Assembly (NCBI GenBank): GCA_026260175.1
Contig: JAKCWW010000816.1
Location: 25,477-89,476 of the forward strand
Direction: 5' to 3'
Length of the DNA stretch: 64,000 bases
Source of the DNA: Reticulitermes lucifugus
Taxonomy: Eukaryota; Arthropoda; Insecta; Blattodea; Rhinotermitidae
The notes under the pieces are model-generated. The model had not been told where the DNA came from. It was given only the letters and a program-made list of their open reading frames with translations, and searched no databases. This document shows positions 37,800 through 49,358 of the stretch, piece after piece. Position 1 is the first letter of the stretch. Every line of letters starts with the position of its first letter. A program made the translations under genes and the position numbers.

Positions 37800-38383
37800 T
37801 TAAAGGGAGGAGATAGCTGTAGACCGTAGACCTGAACTTCTAACATCCGTGCTATGTGCTGTCATTCGTGGCCGTAGGTTGGTGCACGTGATGGGCGGGA
37901 AAGTGAGTTGTAGATGGCCGTTTGGAGCACAGATTACTACTAACCTAACTACTCTAACCTACGTCCGTCTCGACTGGCAGGTTCCGTGATGTACGAAGTC
38001 CGGAGCACGGTCATAACCCACTACGCCCGACAGCACATGTCCAATCAGTCACGGCAATCTGGATACACCGTGGTGGACCTACAATGCAGTAGTGCCAGTA
38101 CCTGTGCGGGAATTTAACTTTAGTCCAGGGAGGTAGATGAATATGGTACGTGTGTATCTTTATGTTTCAATATATACAGTGTATTTTACATGAAATGAAT
38201 TTCACTTGAAAGAGAACATACTGATTGTCTTGAGTGACGTTTCTTCCTCAGCACAAGATCCGTGCTCAGCATTCACTGTTGCCGTGGTAACGGATTCAAA
38301 CCGTTCGTGCGACTGGGGGAGTACAACCATGGCGATTGTGCGCAATTAGTAGGTTAGCAGGGCTTATTTTCTTTTGTTTCAGA
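37800..38383 (+). promoter_or_regulatory. CpG-richer stretch, probable shf promoter and 5' UTR
   Basis: From about 37800 the sequence holds many CpGs (GTGATGGGCGGGAAAGTG, ACGTCCGTCTCGACTGG, CACGGTCATAACCCACTACG), unlike the rest of the window. It ends at TTTTCTTTTGTTTCAG|AATG (38382/38383), a good 3' splice-site consensus just before the first in-frame ATG. A 5' non-coding exon upstream is plausible. No TATA or initiator can be fixed by eye. Confidence 0.4.
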
Positions 38384-38416
38384 ATGTTATTAATTGATAT
38401 TATTGGACGGATCGAA

Positions 38417-38525
38417 ATGCGGAACAGAATACTATTGTTTCTTGTGATAGTTTTTGTTAACATCACTGCGAAGAATGGAGATTTGAATTTATGGATCGAT
38501 GAACAACAAGTGAAAATGTTTAGCG
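38417..38525 (+). CDS. shf: shf exon 1 (signal peptide, start of WIF domain)
   Basis: ATG at 38417 gives MRNR then a hydrophobic core LLFLVIVFV; donor G|GTGAGT. It ends one base into a Gly codon after [12 protein letters not shown], the typical beginning of the WIF domain. Confidence 0.9.
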
Positions 38526-41500
38526 GTGAGTGCGACAACCATGTTTTTCCAGTAGCAACCAATGGTATTAATATTCATGTCACGTAAACCAATAACAGGA
38601 ACGAACAAAGAGTCGTGTCAATATGGCGCGATATATGAAATCTTACTGATTTGACTGTATTGGAAACGTGTATATTGCTACGAGTGGTGTCTTTTTACAG
38701 GTTTCGCGATGGAAATATATGCCATAATGGATGGACATGTTTTGCCCTACATACTAGATCCAAACTTTGAAAAGTATCTTCCGATCATTCCATCAGAGGT
38801 AGGTGATCTGCATGATTTTAAACAATGTCAAACTATTAGAGAATGAGAACTAACACAGTATAGTGGACACGCTTATATCCCTTGTAATATTAAACTGTTT
38901 TGCCGTGTTAATTTTCCAGGGCTTTTAAGTACTGCTTTCTTCAAGAGAAGTAACATTTTTGAGTGGAAGTTGTAATGTAATTAAAATATGTTACTTCATT
39001 TATGTTTTGGTATGTTTTCACATGTGATGTATTGGTATCTACATTTAATGTGGGTTGCTGACATATCTGACAGTGTGTTAATTGGTTCATGTGCTAAAGT
39101 AATATGGCATCCTGAGTTGCTGGAATACAGTGTCCATGTCACTAACATGAAATTACATAACACTTCATGTGTTTGTATGTGTGTAGGTATCTGTGGCATG
39201 AATGTATTGACTTTCTGGCTGAAGTGTCTGACCGTATATTTTGTCGACCCAGATCCAAATTGGTCTGAACTGTATGACATGTGGGAAGATAGAATGCACA
39301 AAAAATGGTATATGTTTTGATTGAGTAAGCATGTTCAATGGTACCAGTTGTTTTTTTAATGAAAAAGGACTGTTACAAGATGTCAGTAAATGAGGATTTT
39401 GTAAACAGATCTTGCATGGGAAATATGTGTGTCCTTTGTTTTATGTGCATGTGGAAGAATGACTTAACATTCTGAGAAAAAACATTCATTTTCAACCTGA
39501 TGTTTATTTTGACTGTGGTAAATTTAAACATGGAGAGTGTGAAGGCTGTGTTCTTGGTTTGCTTCTTTTTCTCTTGTATATTAATGATCTGCCACTCAAT
39601 ATTAACTTAGTATTTACATCTCTTCTATTTTCAGATGATACTAGTATAATAGTTGCAGAACCAGATGTAAGTCATGTTGTAGAATTATCAAGCTGTATGT
39701 TTGTGATCATGAACAAGTAACTGATAGTGAACTTTGAATTTTTATAAAATAAATTTTATAAAATTTGTAACTAATAACAAGCCAGTAACTGATATGCAGA
39801 TATGCTTAAAATCATTTTGAACTGATTCTGCCAAAGGAAATGCAAAACATTTCATGATAAGGCCCATGTCTTTCTAAACATTAACGAGCTTCTACAAATA
39901 GTGTACATTTCATTCTTCTTCTGTATCATGACATATAGTACAATGTTCTGGGGTGTCTCTTCTAACTAACAAAATGTTCTTGCTTCTGCAGAAGAAAGTT
40001 ATTCAAATCATGACATGTGCTCAGCAAAGAGAATCATGTAGAGAATTATGTTAGAAATTCAATGTAGCCAGTAAGTACTGTTACAACATTTAAAATTAAC
40101 AATGTGTAAATATTTAAGAAAAAACTTGAAAGATGTATGCAGTAAGTTCAAGACACAAGAATTATCTTTGCAGACCAATTGTGAATTGAAGAATATATCA
40201 AAATGAAGTAGATTTTGTTGGATGAAAACTCTACAACAGCCTCTCCCTCAAAGGGAAATGTTTATCCTTTACCAGTCAACATTTCAAAATAATTCCTTTT
40301 AACTTTCCCCTTCAACTCTGTAGATGAATTTATATGACTGAGAAACAGAGGACTGTAATACTGGATCTGATTGTAATGTTGCATGTCTGTGTATACAATT
40401 TTATTCTGGCGTTGCTATCTGTAACTGTACTGTAAAATTGCTGTGCAGATGTAAATAGTAAAATAATATGTATTATTGAGTCTATTATAATGTATTTTAT
40501 TATTAGAAAATGGTCCGTAACTGTACTGTATTTTGAGGTGTTTTGCATAAAGTGGTATGTTGTTCTTTGGCTTGTCTTTTACCCTGCTTCCTAGGATCTG
40601 TGAGATGCATCTGTCTGTCTACCTGTCTGTCCGTTGTCCATCCGTTTGTCTGTCTATCTATCTATGTGTATACATACTATATAATATATTTATATGTTTG
40701 TATACCTACCTATCCATCCATCTCTCTCTCTGTCTGTATATCTGTCTATAATACCGTGCTTATTCCAGTTTCCTTAGATTAATTTTTTAACAGTTGTTCC
40801 TTGTGATTGTATATTCAAAGAAATCAACACAATGTAACATTTCAGGCATAAAAGTCTTTTGATTTGTAATATTGACTCAGATTAAAATACTTTGGTAGAA
40901 GAATTATATAATATTTAATGTTTACTTAAATATTGTTTGTGCAGATTTATGTCTAAATTTCTTTATTGTCTTGTGTGATAAGGCGAATAATTTTAGATCT
41001 TACATTGCTAGTAACTATTTATAGTAATGTTTTGTATTCGGGGTTGTATGCACCTAGCAGTCAAGTGGATATAGTAGAAGTTCAGAGTTTGAACCGTATA
41101 ACCCTTCAAGCATATGGTAAGAATATGAATCCCAAGATTCAGTGTTCTCCCAGTAGGGTGTATCAATATTATGATCTTCTGGGATGTGACACTGTAGTTT
41201 AGTAGATAAGTCCTATGTTCTGGAGGAGCCTGCTGTCTCCATCTTCTACCATGAAGATGGAGGCAGCAGATTCCTTTGAAATGTTGGCACTAAAGTATAT
41301 GACATCTCACCCATGAAGGCTGTGATCTGTATTATGTGTATCTTTTGTTACTTCGTGATATTGCTAGCTGGTTGACCTAACTAGATATCTGCTGACTCAT
41401 GTTTTAGGATTTTTAAGTACTTGTACTATTACTAGAAGAAAGAAGGCCCTTAAGACAAAGAGACATAATTGAAAATTCTTGTAAATAACTGATTCTTGTT

Positions 41501-44500
41501 TATTTTAGGTGAGTTATGTCAACTTTACATGGAAGTCCGGTGTTAAGAAGTACTACTATAATTTTGATAGGCTTCAGTCTTTTGATGAAGCAGTTTTGGA
41601 GCCACCTGTCATATCTATTAAGACCAAAGGTCGTGTGCCACGCAGACCTAAAGGTACTTTAAAGTTTTTTAATATAATTTGTTATTTTCTTTTATTTTCT
41701 TGATATTACAAAATAAAAACAACCTTTTCAGACTCAGATAATCATGAGTAGGCCCAGTGTTATGAGCGTGATGATTTCCTTAGCAATGAAATGAAGCAGA
41801 GCATTAACATTTTTTTATAATTTCCTTATTTTCAGCTTCTCCAGCCTTTGGTTCATTGTTTTAGCAGAAATGATTTGTAATACATTTGCCAATGATGACC
41901 CAAGACTTGCATATTTCTTTAGCATGGCAGTGAAATGTCAAAGTTTTAATGTGCGGCAAGAAATAATATCAGAATCTGAGAGGGGTGTGGTCAAAAATAA
42001 CTTTATGCAGAACGGTCTTTATGTGGTTGAAAATGTACTGAAGCATATTTTCCTTTATGTACAGTATTCAGTGTGTTCCTGCCATGCTCTGGCAACAACT
42101 CTGGTATTGCTTCGTTTGGCATTGGATTGCTTATTGAAAGCAGGAAGGGGAAACCCCTGCCAGGCACACCATTACGACTACGACTGAGGAAGGAATGTGC
42201 ACAGAGGGGTGAGAGGTGGATGTGTCATATTCAGCATATTATGTATTATGAATGGAACACTTGCACATGTTTCTGCATATTCATCTTCCTTTAGTTTAAT
42301 GACAAGTACCTTTTCCTTATAATGTTAATCTTTTTCTGTCTAGTAGCAACAAAAATAAATAGAACATACATGGATGGTTTTGAAATTATATGTATTTCCT
42401 TAGAACTGAAAAGAAGGGTAAAGGTTTCTGACCTTTCCAATGACATGTATGTAAATGGTTTCAAAATGTGGCATTTACCACAAGTCATGTCTTGTGTTTT
42501 CTGTGGGCAGTTCATTTAGTAAATATATCAGAAGATAGACTTTTTGAAAATTATATGTATGCCTAGACTTTATTTAAAACACTTTGTGTAATTTCACATT
42601 TCTCATTACATGCAAGAACTAACATAATCACCTCAATACATGCAAGAACTAGCGGAATTACTCTGACATATATAAGTTTTGTAAACAATTTTCATATGTA
42701 GAAAAGATGTATTCCATACATTATAAATCCTTTGTTAAAGACCCAGATCCAGAGTGTGACAAGAAATGTGCCAACGGTGGCTGGTGCAACTATGAGAAGA
42801 TCTGCCAGTGTCCTGAAGGCTATATGGGGCAGTACTGCAAGACAGCTTTGTGTTATCCACAGTGCATGAATGGCGGTAGCTGTACTGCTCCTGGGGTGTG
42901 TAGCTGTCCAACAGGCTTTCAAGGAAGGCACTGTGAGGGAGGTAAGGAATAAGAATGTCTATTCACAGCCAGTAATGGACAGAAGCATAAGAACCAAGCA
43001 CCTGTTCCTGTATCCCTCATCATTTCTTACAATATGTGTAATTACATCCTTCTTTGATCCAGCTGGAGAGGGAGACCCAGGTCTACATCAACACCTATTC
43101 TGCTTCATTGAAGTTTAAATTTTAATCCTGCCAGGATTTGGAATGATGAAGTATGCTGAAGGGAGATGTGTAAGAACTCAAGTGAGGTGTTTAGGGGGTC
43201 GATTCATGGGACTTCTTTCCTTGGCGTCATTATAGTAACAGGATGACTTGTTTTCGTGAATTATTCTGTGGAAGATACATTTTTCAAAACTATGTAAACA
43301 ACTAATGACCAAAAATTAAGTACTATGACAAAACTTGTAAAATTAATTTTATTTATAATACTAGTTTTCACTTTCGCTAACAGTACTGTTTCCACCAGAA
43401 AATTAAAAGAATGCTGCATCTTTGGAAGATCATGAGTCAGGAAATATTTGTTCATATAACCTTTGATATGGCAATGGCTGCTTTGCACCCCAACTTGATG
43501 CCTTCAGTGAAGACCTTGTAGAAAGGTGCATATTCTGCGCCATGATCAATTCCTGTGTCATGGTGTTCTTGCTCATCATCACGGAACTTCTGAATGACTT
43601 GCAGCAGTTCCTTGTTGGCATCTGGATCAGACATTAGAGTTCGAAGCTGGTCATTATAGTGATCAACTATGACTGACTCCACTGCCACAGTGCATGCCAT
43701 GGCAGCTTTTGGACCAAGTAGAGCAGATCCTGTAAGGATTCAAGCATAGACTCAGGAAAGACGAAGTACAGTAATATCTGTGTATGGCAACTTACTCTTA
43801 CCCTCTTGGTGCCAAGTCTAATGTCACACTTTTTGTCAGAACTGCACGTATATTTCATAAACATTAAAATAACATTTGCTAAAAGATATCTGTGTACCAA
43901 AAAAAAGCACAGAGAAGAGAAACTAAAATATTTTGTATGGTTGTGCAATACTGCAACAATGTTCTAGAATTGTAAGCAGTAGGTACTTAATTCAAACTCT
44001 GAATTGGATTATTGGCAGTCCTATAGGATTTTGCTTTCTTCTTCCATGCAGGCATGATAATTTGCTTTGAAATCCTAAACTTTTATTATTTGTGATCATA
44101 TTCCCATCTCATTAAATAACACATAACCTCTTCACTTGTAGTTTTTTAATAACTTCAGTCAACCAACCTTCATGAATTGGGCAGAACAGATTAAGGCAGT
44201 TCTTTAGGATTCTGACAATGGTATATCACATTTGGAATCATTTACTTTATAGGCTTTGTCCATCATCGTGTGTTAAAAATACACTATGTTCCAGGGGGCA
44301 GGAACTATTCTCAACCACCTGTGGTTATTGGGCCCAGCTGAGTAGGTTTTAACTTCATTTTAGCATGAGGACAGGGACATATTCTACCCCTAAAACATGG
44401 TGTTCTTATTTTTAACCTTTTTAAATAAAATGACTGATGTCTTACTAAGACAGCACAACAGGCATTTCAGTCTGGCTGTTCAAAGCTGAATCCCATTGGC

Positions 44501-47500
44501 TGACACTTGCAACTCATATGTTTGGAGCAGACAGTTGGTTATAATGTGCTACATATCTATGTCAAATAACAAGTGTAACCGAATTCTAAAATTCGTGTTT
44601 TCATTAATTGAAGTTGGTGTATTGTACTACAATACGTATATTTCATTAATTTAAGTTACTGTATGGTGATACAATATGTATAGTGCATTCTAAAGATGTT
44701 ATTAAGTTTTTGTACAGCTCCGACACTACAGTGACTATGGTAAAGGCTGAACATACAAGGAATTGGGGTTCAGTTTCTGGCAGGGGCAAGGGATTTTCAC
44801 ACAGCCTCCTATGCAACACTTGCTGGGAAATCTTTCCCTGGGTGTAAAGTGGTCAAGTTGTGGTAGTGACCAATCGCCTTCATTCAGTGCTGAGGTCAAG
44901 AATGGGAGGAGATATGCGTCCACTTCCATTATATGGTCCATGTACCAGAAAGCTTGTTTGTCCGTGATCAAGGTTTGATGGATGTCTTATGGCAAAGGAT
45001 ATGTTATTTTAGTTGGTGTAAATCATGGCTTAGTCCACAGACCTGCACCAAGCACAAAGCCAGCGACATTCCAGATTGGAACCAGGGCAGTAGGCCGCAC
45101 ACGGTATTTATTGATCAAGTCTTCAAACTTCGCTCTGTGTTCCTTCTCCTGCTCCCACATATGCTGGATGAGGGGACCCACACTTGTTCTACCTGCAAAT
45201 GGTGGGCAGGGATTAAGCAACAGTTATTTTATCTAAAGGAAGAAGATTCAGTTTCAAAAATGATAAAATTTTATGTGTTTATATATTAATAAATATGTAA
45301 CATGCTTTAACACCACTACAAGATTTGAGGTACTCACAGGTGACTGAAGATAACCATCTCGTGGCATGTGAGGCCATGTAATCTAGTAGAAATTGACTGA
45401 CATTTTGGAGGAGCTTTGTGCCTTCAACTTCAGGATAGACGAGTGAGGGGTTTTTTATACCCTGAAGATAGAGGCAGTATTTTCCTCCGAAACAGGGCAC
45501 ATTTATACCAGACTGCAGTGTCACATCCCAGAAGATGACAGTCTTTGTTAGTGTTCATCAGTAAAAGAATCATAATTTCATACCAAGCACAGCCATCTGT
45601 CCAGCATAGATACGATCAGCTCCTAGCTCTCCTGCGTGGTCCACCCTGATGATGCTGTCCACTTCTGGTGAACTCCTGCTCACATATCGCACTCCAGAAC
45701 GAACTGGAGACACTTTAACTAGTGGCGCTCGAAACATGACCTGCTCACAAGAACAGCAGCACTGAAACTACCTCAGATATGAATGGAAAGTAAAACTTTC
45801 AACAGTGGTTATAAGAAATTAAATCATCAGAATTCATAAAAACTAATAATTTCTTTCAAACAATTATTTTTACATTATACTGCCTAATCTAACCGTTCTA
45901 ACAGTGTTATGTTTAATAACAGTGATTGATAATTACTCAAGAGGTATGTGAAATAAAGGCAGATGAAAGTATCAGACATAGATCCAGAATTTTACTGGTC
46001 TACAAAGTGAACAGCAACTGAAAAGCAGCCAACTGTGAGTTACAGCACTTGCATACAAGAATTGCAGCCCATGAATTCCATCACTGAATTTCTGACTGCC
46101 ATAGATTTCACGCTGTCTCTCAGATGTGTCAGAGTAGAGCTTATTGTTCTAAATGTCATATAGCTGTATAATAACATACCACACATATTATGAAAAGTGC
46201 TGTACACTTACTCTAATTTTAAAGGTACACATTGTATTTAAATTTGGTGAATACTTGTTACAATTCATTTCAGAATCTTCTGTTTTCCTGTATCTTGTTT
46301 AGAAATGTAACGCTCAAAACAATTTAACTGTTTTGTTGTATGGGTGTGAAACTTGATGTGGAATCCTATTTGAAGAATGTGGTTTGAGAGAAGAGGGTAA
46401 TGAAAAGAATACTATTTTTAGATGTAAGAGAAAGGTAGCAATGGGAGTAACTGGAGAAAACTGCATACTGTAGAGATTCACAATTTGTACTGTTCACAGA
46501 ATATTATTAGCATGATCACATCAAGGAGAATGAAATGGATGAGATGTGTAGCACATGTGGGACATGAGAAATGTATACACAGTTCTATGTATACATGGAG
46601 GCATCAGTGTTTGTTGCCTTAATTTTTTAAACTTCTTTGCATATATAAACTGTGAATGGCCCAATTTATGTGTAGGCAGGTTTTTAATCATGTGACCTTA
46701 AGTGTAGTAATTCAAAGTGACCTGTCAACAACAATGTAGGCAGACAGTGGCAGGGCAAGTATTACATTGAACTGAAGTAACTTCAAACATTATAAACCAA
46801 AACACTGTATCATGTGCAGAAACAGTTTCATATAAGTTTACTGTATTTTGAATAGTGTAGACACTTCATTTTCAAAGAGTATTTCATTAACACCAAAAAT
46901 ACCGAAAGGAAATGAAGTCAGGACACACCTGATTCTGCTTTGAGTGATTCTTTTCCCAGATCACATTTGAGCCTTTTTAACTGTAAATGTCTTGCTTAGG
47001 TTTTAAAACATTAATTTTCTGTTAAATTAACTGATATTTATTTTCAGGAATATGTGCTGAGAAATGTCTGAATGGAGGGAAGTGCATTCAAAAGGACACA
47101 TGTGAATGCCCTAAAGGCTTTTATGGACTACGCTGTGAATTCTGTAAGTTTGTTTTGTTTAAGTAATTAAGGTAACAAGTTTTTAGGTCTTCACAGCAGT
47201 GAGCTGACAGAAATAACTCTTCCTCCTATTCAAAATACTGTGGGAACCCTGCAGCAGATCACCCTTCTCATCCTTTACCAAGTTAGTTCTAGGCTGGTAA
47301 CCCTTATGTACAGACAGAAAAACAAATTACTTTTCATTGTAGACCAGAAAGTTTATGGTCCTGTATTGTATAATTATGCAAGTCAGATTCATACTCTAAT
47401 AGTGTTTGTTTGTTTTATAGCCAAGTGTATCATTCCATGTCTGAATGGTGGACGTTGTCGTGGGGTAAATAAGTGTCGTTGTCCATCTGGCTTTAAGGGA

Positions 47501-49358
47501 GATCACTGTGAAATTGGACGACGTGTACCTGCAAGGAGTACATGCACAAAACCCTGTGAGCATGGAACATGCAGACCTGACAATACGTGTCTGTGTGATG
47601 CAGGCTGGTATGGAAGATTGTGTCATCAAAGTAAGTGACTAGAAACTGACTGTGATGGTCTGTGGCTGATTATTATGCTATGAAGACACATAATAAGCAC
47701 AGAGGTAGAGGTCAGTTGACCCCAGGTAAAGATCAGTTGTCAGATTCACACTGGTTGCCTTTCCCAAATTGGCACAAACTTAACCAATACTAAAAATATT
47801 AAAATCTAAGATGCTTTAATGTGGCAAGCAAGATTATAAGGAGGAGGAATGATGATTATAACCACCTATGAAGATGTGACATCAAGAACTATTCCTCATG
47901 GTTCAGTTTTCTTATGTAAATGTTAATTTTGTGTGCAGTTAACCCTTTCCATACTGGTATTTGTATAAATAAACTTTCAGTTACTAAAAGTATGTTTCCC
48001 TGCTAACATACAATTTATACTGTTGAATAAGCATGGGTATTACTTAACTGTTGAGACATGAGAGAACACATTTCTTTCATTAATCTTCTTAAAAAAATAA
48101 AAAAATAAATTCAGACCAGAAGGGCCAATTGTAAGCAAGATATGTGTAGCATGAGAATGCGTAAACCTGCTCAGTGAACATGAAACTTGTGCTTTAGAAT
48201 GTCAGAAGTGGGGATTGATGGTCTGCATAAAAGATAAATCTTTTGATCCAGTGTCTTGTGTATTTTGTTTCTGGGTAATTAGCTTGTATGGGGCCAGAAT
48301 ATTTGTGTGCATCGTGGGTTTCAGCAATTACTTAAAGTCGGATGGAAATCTTAAATGAATTTAATGATATGAAATGTAATCCCAATTTACTGTAATGGAA
48401 ACATTTGAATAAAAGATTCACTTTGTAGAGATCACATTTTTGGGAATTAAGCTGGAAAATAATAATAAGAGGGTTACATCAGTGTTGGTGTTTGTGGTTA
48501 TGTAAGGAACACCTATAAACCACATTATCACTGTATGAAAATTTGTACTGTTTTATATCTGCAAACCTTTAGTTTTGTTAACAAAGCACCAGCACATTCT
48601 CCAAATGGAGACTGCAACCTCCAAAACATCAGCATAACAAAGTATGATCACCCCAAAAATGAGTATGAAGATTACTGTCACAGTTAAAATATATATTGTT
48701 TTTCAACAAACCACTGTGAAAGCCTGAAATTCTATGGGGTGCATGGACATGGCAAGATTCAGTGGGGAATGGGAAGAGCATAGGTGGCTTTGTCTGAGAA
48801 TTAGTTTTAGCACTGTAAGGGTTAATGCCTAAGCAATATAGAGTAACCCCTCACCAAATGTAGTCTTGACTGTATGTGGTTGAATATAATTACATAAAGG
48901 GGGGAATATGTACCGAACACTGAGACGTTTCAATATACGCAGAAACATGGGAAGGGGCAGTTAACCACAATGGAAGCTGGCAGCATCAGCTACCTAAGCA
49001 ATGTGTAAATGTTTAATGTCCAAAAATGTATGTATTTTAAGTGATGGGGTGGTTCGTTAGTGTCTGCATTCATCCAACTATATTTTTTTCCTTCAGAAGT
49101 TTGCACAATGCAGTTTTCCCCAAATCCTCCCACTAACCTCTGCATTGGCAAGGGATTACTGTGTAACAATTTATAGGAAGCATAATTACATTGGCATGTA
49201 GTGACTTTATTTAGTCACATTTGCAGTCTACTTCTAACTGTTTTCATCAGGCTTTACATAATTAATAACATGATGAGAGACAGTTTGTTTATTGTAATTT
49301 CTTTTTTTTTTTTTCAGAAGTCCCACAGATTCGGAATAGAAGCAGAGTTCGGCGTTAA
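38417..49358 (+). CDS. shf: Shifted, WIF1-family secreted protein (WIF domain + five EGF repeats); eight exons
   Basis: Exons 38417-38525, 38701-38798, 41509-41653, 42065-42208, 42741-42941, 47048-47143, 47421-47630 and 49318-49358 join without a frame break to 1044 nt, 347 aa plus stop. Residues 1-21 ([19 protein letters not shown]) are a signal peptide. Residues about 22-165 are the WIF domain ([22 protein letters not shown]). Residues about 166-335 hold five C-x3-C..C-x-C-x8-C EGF repeats, and the C-terminus is basic (RNRSRVRR). Human WIF1 is 379 aa with the same plan. Known: vertebrate WIF1 binds Wnts, whereas Drosophila Shf promotes Hedgehog spread and stability with glypicans. An upstream in-frame ATG at 38384 would add 11 residues before the hydrophobic stretch, so 38417 is preferred. 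COQ7 lies antisense in intron 5. Confidence 0.95.
38701..38798 (+). CDS. shf: shf exon 2 (WIF domain)
   Basis: Acceptor CTTTTTACAG, donor GTAGGT, phase 1 to phase 0. It encodes [19 protein letters not shown] to [10 protein letters not shown]. Confidence 0.95.
39480..40345 (+). pseudogene. Dead non-LTR retrotransposon fragment in shf intron 2
   Basis: The broken frame reads [20 protein letters not shown] then [15 protein letters not shown], a reverse-transcriptase palm-domain motif with SDD in place of ADD. Degraded C-terminal sequence ends with TAGATGAATTTATATGACTG, comparable to the TAGATGAATTTTTTATGTG end of the 19-20.5-kb copy. Same LINE type, heavily mutated. Confidence 0.8.
40605..40750. 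repeat. TCTG/TATC-rich simple sequence
   Basis: Interrupted CTGT, TCTA, TATC and CATC tetranucleotides with several short pure runs (CTCTCTCTCTGTCTGT). Confidence 0.75.
41168..41330. mobile_element. Foldback MITE, GGAGGCAGCAG family (well preserved)
   Basis: Left arm about 41173-41247 (GATCTTCTGGGATGTGACAC.. GAGCCTGCTGTCTCCATCTT) pairs with right arm about 41253-41327 (GAAGATGGAGGCAGCAGATT.. GGCACTAAAGTATATGACAT). It lies just upstream of shf exon 3, ending about 180 bp before it. Confidence 0.78.
41509..41653 (+). CDS. shf: shf exon 3 (WIF domain)
   Basis: Acceptor TTTATTTTAG, donor GTACTT. It encodes [19 protein letters not shown] to GRVPRRPK, with an NFT sequon. It ends in phase 1. Confidence 0.95.
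42065..42208 (+). CDS. shf: shf exon 4 (end of WIF domain)
   Basis: Acceptor TTATGTACAG, donor G|GTGAGA. It encodes [39 protein letters not shown] and RKECAQR. The WIF-domain cysteine pair is present. Confidence 0.95.
42741..42941 (+). CDS. shf: shf exon 5 (EGF repeats 1 and 2); 5' boundary ambiguous
   Basis: It encodes [20 protein letters not shown] to [19 protein letters not shown] and ends FQGRHCEGG with donor GTAAGG. Three 3' splice sites keep the frame: ATATGTAG|A at 42702 (adds 13 aa), GTTAAAG|A at 42741 and ACCCAG|A at 42747 (two residues shorter). I chose 42741 because DPDPEC resembles the PDPEC linker expected before EGF 1. The site is a weak AAG. Confidence 0.82.
43348..43353 (-). 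terminator. Probable COQ7 polyadenylation signal
   Basis: TTTATT on the + strand (AATAAA on the minus strand) lies about 100 bp downstream of the COQ7 stop codon. Confidence 0.55.
43452..43729 (-). CDS. COQ7: COQ7 exon 3
   Basis: Acceptor CCTTACAG. It encodes [18 protein letters not shown], the E119 and EQEHH iron-ligand helices and [14 protein letters not shown] then TGA. Confidence 0.94.
43452..45737 (-). CDS. COQ7: COQ7, 5-demethoxyubiquinone hydroxylase; three exons, nested in shf intron 5
   Basis: Minus-strand exons 45737-45584, 45192-45043 and 43729-43452 join in phase (both introns phase 1) to 193 aa plus stop. Human COQ7 is 217 aa. Function: mitochondrial di-iron monooxygenase that converts demethoxyubiquinone to demethylubiquinone, the penultimate step of coenzyme Q synthesis, acting with COQ9 on the inner membrane. 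Seen: the arginine-rich, acid-free start [20 protein letters not shown] fits a targeting peptide. Ligands lie at the expected spacing: E37 ([10 protein letters not shown]), E67 and H70 (EKEH), E119 (CTVAVESVI), E154 and H157 (EQEHHD). An in-frame TAG lies 30 bp upstream of the ATG, so 45737 is the start unless a spliced exon precedes it. The gene sits wholly inside shf intron 5 (42942-47047) on the opposite strand. Confidence 0.95.
45043..45192 (-). CDS. COQ7: COQ7 exon 2
   Basis: Minus-strand acceptor ATTTGCAG. It encodes [19 protein letters not shown] to [13 protein letters not shown]. Donor G|GTCTGT is weak but the only choice that yields GAGSALLG across the junction. Confidence 0.92.
45380..45560. 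mobile_element. Foldback MITE, GGAGGCAGCAG family, in COQ7 intron 1
   Basis: GGCCATGTAATCTAGTAGAA.. ACATTTTGGAGGAGC on the left; GAAGATAGAGGCAGTATTTT.. GACTGCAGTGTCACATCCCA and GAAGATGAC on the right. It fills most of the 391-bp COQ7 intron 1, so it is an intron insertion tolerated in a conserved gene. Confidence 0.7.
45584..45737 (-). CDS. COQ7: COQ7 exon 1
   Basis: Encodes the presequence and the first ferritin-like helix, [20 protein letters not shown]; donor G|GTATGA on the minus strand. Confidence 0.92.
46310..46560 (+). pseudogene. LINE ORF2 C-terminal fragment in shf intron 5
   Basis: Broken frames read LLYGCETW, then a degenerate [22 protein letters not shown] and SRRMKW. This is the YGCETW..LRVFE..GPKRDEVTG..RKLHNEEL..SRRMRWAGHVAR order of LINE C-termini. 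It lies upstream of the COQ7 start and in the opposite orientation to COQ7. Confidence 0.75.
47048..47143 (+). CDS. shf: shf exon 6 (EGF repeat 3)
   Basis: Acceptor ATTTTCAG, donor T|GTAAGT. It encodes [20 protein letters not shown] and [11 protein letters not shown], one complete EGF repeat in a single phase-1 exon. Confidence 0.95.
47421..47630 (+). CDS. shf: shf exon 7 (EGF repeats 4 and 5)
   Basis: Acceptor TTTTATAG, donor A|GTAAGT. It encodes [20 protein letters not shown].., a short basic linker GRRVPARS, then [20 protein letters not shown] and GWYGRLCHQ. Confidence 0.95.
49318..49358 (+). CDS. shf: shf exon 8 (basic C-terminal tail)
   Basis: A T-rich tract and TTTTCAG precede AAGTCCCACAG. 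It encodes [13 protein letters not shown] then TAA. A short basic tail after EGF 5 is usual in this family. Confidence 0.88.

Larger units (their letters stand above)
24820..37800. other. Intergenic region between Bsg and shf
   Basis: No conserved coding exon was found on either strand. The longest non-repeat frame (31937-32269, +) has no recognisable domain and no splice context and is treated as chance. Content is mostly AT-rich DNA with transposon fragments, listed separately. From about 36400 rightward CpG becomes noticeably more frequent, approaching the shf 5' end. Confidence 0.6.

Noticed and set aside
38988-39320. 110-codon frame in shf intron 2
   Set aside because: It lies between well-supported shf exons, has no family signature and no in-phase splice sites.
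40543-40782. Cys/Ser-rich open frames
   Set aside because: Products of TCTG/TATC simple sequence.
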